A stretch of DNA of 13,912 nt from Actinomycetes bacterium (lineage in GTDB: Bacteria > Actinomycetota > Acidimicrobiia > Acidimicrobiales > Acidimicrobiaceae): the NCBI GenBank assembly GCA_021844725.1, contig JAKBSX010000018.1, forward strand, positions 1 to 13,912, written 5' to 3'. The position numbers and the translations under genes were made by a program. Shown piece by piece: positions 13,843-13,912 of the stretch (its first letter is position 1; every line of letters begins with the position of its first letter). The notes below the pieces were generated by a model that had not been told where the DNA came from, made no database searches, and saw nothing but the letters and a program-made list of their open reading frames with translations.

Positions 13843-13912
13843 CAATCAGCTCCAAATATGCAACTTTTTCGGGCTAAAAGTTACTGAATTTCAGTGGTAG
13901 GGACAAAGTAGC

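Noticed and set aside
13874..13912. Minus-strand frame entering from the right edge and ending at TAG 13876-13874.
   Set aside because: Only 12 codons are visible and they match nothing I recognise, so the end of an upstream gene such as aroE cannot be claimed.

Overview
The window looks like a chromosomal segment of an actinobacterium, most likely of the Acidimicrobiia type, and possibly an iron-oxidising acidophile related to Acidithrix or Ferrimicrobium. This rests on the chorismate/EF-P gene neighbourhood (prepilin peptidase, aroC, aroK, aroB, pepP, efp, nusB), the moderate GC content, frequent GTG/TTG starts, and the respiratory gene set. The assignment is an inference from reading; no database was searched.

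Left edge (1-115, minus): the first 38 codons of a molybdenum hydroxylase large subunit (CO dehydrogenase / xanthine dehydrogenase family). It is followed by about 300 bp without a recognisable gene.

Respiratory block (415-4940, all minus): a heme-copper oxidase operon read right to left. The order is a membrane-anchored CuA-like cupredoxin, ctaC (subunit II, intact CuA site), ctaD (subunit I), ctaE (subunit III), then a 39-codon single-helix membrane protein with a perfect GGAGG ribosome-binding site, closed by an 11-bp-stem terminator. Three junctions are translationally tight: TGATG for cupredoxin/ctaC, an ATGA overlap for ctaD/ctaE, and a hairpin directly before the ctaD ribosome-binding site. 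Subunit I keeps every heme and CuB ligand, but appears to lack the usual D-pathway entrance aspartate and the K-pathway lysine. A 470-bp AT-rich, repeat-rich region separates this operon from the next unit.

Oxidase maturation (5411-6920, minus): ctaB (heme O synthase) overlapping a membrane-tethered TlpA/ResA-like thioredoxin. These would supply the heme precursor and thiol/copper-site maturation for the oxidase next door.

Translation and transcription block (7160-9412, plus): pepP (Xaa-Pro aminopeptidase), efp (elongation factor P) and nusB, with efp and nusB overlapping. They converge on a secreted or anchored protein of unknown function (9422-10060, minus).

Shikimate block (10217-12980, minus): aroC, aroK and aroB in operon order. 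As sequenced, aroK is broken: its C-terminal half is intact but in another frame, and about 34 nt of the LID region seem to be missing. aroQ, often found beside aroB in this neighbourhood, is absent. At the right edge lies a short type A24 prepilin peptidase (13172-13804, minus) whose ribosome-binding site falls within a hairpin.

The most system-like and least explained part is the oxidase operon, with its extra degenerate CuA-like cupredoxin, unusual subunit I and unannotated 39-residue protein. No tRNA, rRNA, CRISPR array or complete mobile element was seen.
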